A DNA stretch of 64,000 bases from Gilliamella sp. App6-5 (GTDB taxonomy: Bacteria; Pseudomonadota; Gammaproteobacteria; Enterobacterales; Orbaceae), in NCBI RefSeq assembly GCF_001690525.1, contig NZ_LZGT01000050.1, positions 1 through 64,000 on the forward strand. The letters are read 5' to 3'. A program made the position numbers and the translations under genes. Positions 62,778-64,000 of the stretch are shown piece by piece; position 1 is the stretch's first letter; each line of letters begins with the position of its first letter. Below the pieces are notes generated by a model. It did no database searches. It was not told where the DNA came from and saw only the letters and a list, made by a program, of their open reading frames with translations.

Positions 62778-62793
62778 TGTGATCTGGATCAGA
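62778..62793. promoter_or_regulatory. Candidate CRP site upstream of gntK
   Basis: TGTGATCTGGATCAGA is a TGTGA-N6-TCAGA dyad, one change from the CRP consensus half-site, about 85 bp upstream of the gntK start: a normal place for catabolite activation of gluconate genes. Confidence 0.5.
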
Positions 62794-63100
62794 TTTTATT
62801 TAATTCTTAAATAGATAGTGTGTTATCAATTATGTTTAGGAATTATTTGATTCACAGAAAGCGATATGGCGCTGATATGATAAAGAAAAATAACCGTCAC
62901 CGATTTGGCTAAACGAATTAGGGGCATTTGTTCAACGATTTATAATGTGCGAAAGAAAGCCAGATCGAAGTTCTTTATCCCTGTAGTTGGTGAAATAAAA
63001 TTTATAAAATAATGTATTATGGCATTAAACGTTTGGTTAAGTTGAAAAATCGATTGAAGCTAAATTAAAATGGCAAGCTAAATATTCACTTTTAGACGCT

Positions 63101-63139
63101 ATTTTTGTAAAAAATATTCAGGATTCTATACCGTTTCGA
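63101..63139 (-). repeat. 39-bp copy of part of the 191-bp repeat, inverted relative to 12288-12955
   Basis: Minus strand CGAAACGGTATAGAATCCTG followed by AATATTTTTTACAAAAAT is identical to the core of the repeat units near 12.9 kb (for example within unit 4), but in the opposite orientation. Flanks differ on both sides. Confidence 0.85.
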
Positions 63140-63352
63140 GATGAATTTAGACTTCTTTGTATCTCATTTAGTTGCGATACTTGCCATAAGCTATATTTAT
63201 TTTTCTTGTAAATAAATTGTGTCTCTTAATTTTTACCCCAAATTTTATATTTTTATTTAAAAGGGTTAATGCGTCATATTAACACGACAAATTACCTTTT
63301 AAATCTATTACTTAATTGAGTAACTCATTCTATTAATGGCATAAAAAAAACC

Positions 63353-63380
63353 TTGACTGTTCAAAAAAAATACGTATTTT
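63353..63380 (+). promoter_or_regulatory. Candidate vgrG promoter
   Basis: TTGACT (63353-63358), 16-bp spacer, TATTTT (63375-63380), about 75 bp upstream of the vgrG start. The pair is plausible but unproven. Confidence 0.45.
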
Positions 63381-63455
63381 AATGGTATAGATTACCTTAT
63401 GATTTATTTTATATAACCAAAATTATAAATATAAAACAAGGGAAAGGACTAAGCT

Positions 63456-64000
63456 ATGGGAATAATAGATCAATTAGCCAGTCATCTTGATTCGCTTGCC
63501 AGAACCACCCCAATGAATCGTTATTCGTTTTCGATAGATGGACTTGAGATGACAACAGAAATTTCGGTCTTATCACTCGAAGGCAAAGAACAGTTAAATC
63601 AGCCTTGGCAATATTGCATTGATTTTACCAGCACAAATCGTCAGATATCCATCGATTCAGTACTCAGCCAAACCGCATCACTGACTTTTCATCCCAACCC
63701 CTTACCACTTACACTCACCCAAATAAGCTCACTGGATATTGAAGATAAACCCCGCACACTCTATGGGGTGATTACTGAATTTAGTTTTGTCTCAATGAGT
63801 GAAGACCAAGCTCACTATCGGGTGGTGTTTGAATCTAAAGTGGCATTGCTAGCTAACCATCATCAAAGTGCTATTTTTCAAAATAGAAGCGTCGTTGAAG
63901 TCGTTGAAGAGGTGTTGCGTAATCACGGTTTTATCGGGATTGATTTTCGAATGGAGTTAAATGAAACTTACCCTGCTCGTGAGTTCATTACCCAGTGGCA
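63456..64000 (+). CDS. vgrG: T6SS spike protein VgrG (TssI), 5' part
   Basis: A 181-codon open frame from ATG 63456 (MGIIDQLASHLDSLARTTPM), cut by the window end. Features include the gp27-like N-terminal domain: FSIDGLEMTTEISVLSLEGK, YCIDFTSTN, RTLYGVITEFSFVSMSEDQA, HYRVVFESKVALLANHHQSA and FQNRSVVEVVEEVLRNHGF, as in VgrG/TssI proteins. The extended N-terminus before the gp27 part is somewhat unusual. It would trimerise and carry the PAAR tip; effectors probably follow downstream. AAAGGACTAAGCT is its ribosome site. Confidence 0.9.
   Translation, partial: MGIIDQLASHLDSLARTTPMNRYSFSIDGLEMTTEISVLSLEGKEQLNQPWQYCIDFTSTNRQISIDSVLSQTASLTFHPNPLPLTLTQISSLDIEDKPRTLYGVITEFSFVSMSEDQAHYRVVFESKVALLANHHQSAIFQNRSVVEVVEEVLRNHGFIGIDFRMELNETYPAREFITQW

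Larger units (their letters stand above)
62794..63455 (+). other. Scar region between gntK and vgrG with decayed coding fragments
   Basis: No intact gene. Plus-strand fragments include NELGAFVQRFIMCERKPD (about 62917-62985) and an open stretch of ~55 codons without a start (63041-63208) reading KLKWQAKYSLLDAIFVKNIQ and onward to CDTCHKLYLFF. The latter overlaps the 39-bp repeat copy. The remainder is AT-rich with long homopolymers and holds the presumed vgrG promoter. Confidence 0.4.

Overview
This window comes from the chromosome of an AT-rich gammaproteobacterium. Its gene content and order resemble Enterobacterales and Pasteurellaceae: isc operon, slt-trpR, gntX-nfuA, S10/spc/alpha ribosomal operons with E. 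coli-like leaders, and Rob, SlyX and SlyD orthologues. The very high A+T, the compact isc operon without iscX, the type VI secretion genes and the gluconate/Entner-Doudoroff genes suggest an insect-gut Orbaceae member (Gilliamella-like). That assignment is inference; no rRNA gene is present to confirm it.

Layout. 1-788: end of an IS3-family element (minus strand) with a nonsense codon in orfA. 789-1641: debris with small unsupported frames. 1642-11831: part of a type VI secretion (T6SS) cluster, PAAR - unknown membrane protein - tssM - tssA - tssF - tssG - tssJ - tssE. 11832-13307: gene-poor scar with four copies of a ~191-bp direct repeat and an IS3-type transposase fragment. 13308-29466: housekeeping genes (suhB, copA, a frameshifted FAD oxidase, tilS, metC, acpT, a tyrosine phosphatase, pepB, ppiA, gntX, nfuA, rob, trpR, slt). 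29568-34847: iscR-S-U-A-hscB-hscA-fdx. 34995-49007: S10, spc and alpha ribosomal operons with promoters, leaders and terminators. 49155-53887: slyX, radC, slyD, fabI, tehB-like, fmt. 54365-56242: a surface adhesin gene broken at a run of seven Gs, with a compositionally foreign lectin-like 3' end followed by a hairpin cluster and a 93-bp imperfect palindrome. 56353-62694: SLC13 transporter, pyruvate oxidase, edd and gntK with a GntR-type operator. 62734-64000: a second scar sharing a 39-bp motif with the 12.3-kb repeat, then the start of a vgrG gene.

How it fits together. The T6SS genes supply membrane-complex and baseplate parts (TssM, TssJ, TssA, TssF, TssG, TssE) and a PAAR tip; sheath, tube, ATPase, TssK and TssL genes must lie elsewhere. 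VgrG at the other end of the window is a spike protein, so two T6SS-related loci bracket about 50 kb of core genome, and repeat scars lie beside both. The isc operon and NfuA provide Fe-S assembly that also serves the Fe-S enzyme Edd. GntK and Edd feed gluconate into the Entner-Doudoroff route and PoxB oxidises pyruvate to acetate.

Most unusual locus: the adhesin at 54365-55949. It has a G7 tract where removing one G restores one continuous frame (possible phase variation). Its last ~50 codons switch to C-ending codons (32 of 50) in an AT-rich gene and encode a C-type-lectin/DUF1566-like tail, as in variable repeats of diversity-generating retroelements. No reverse transcriptase or template repeat is visible here, so that reading is a hypothesis.
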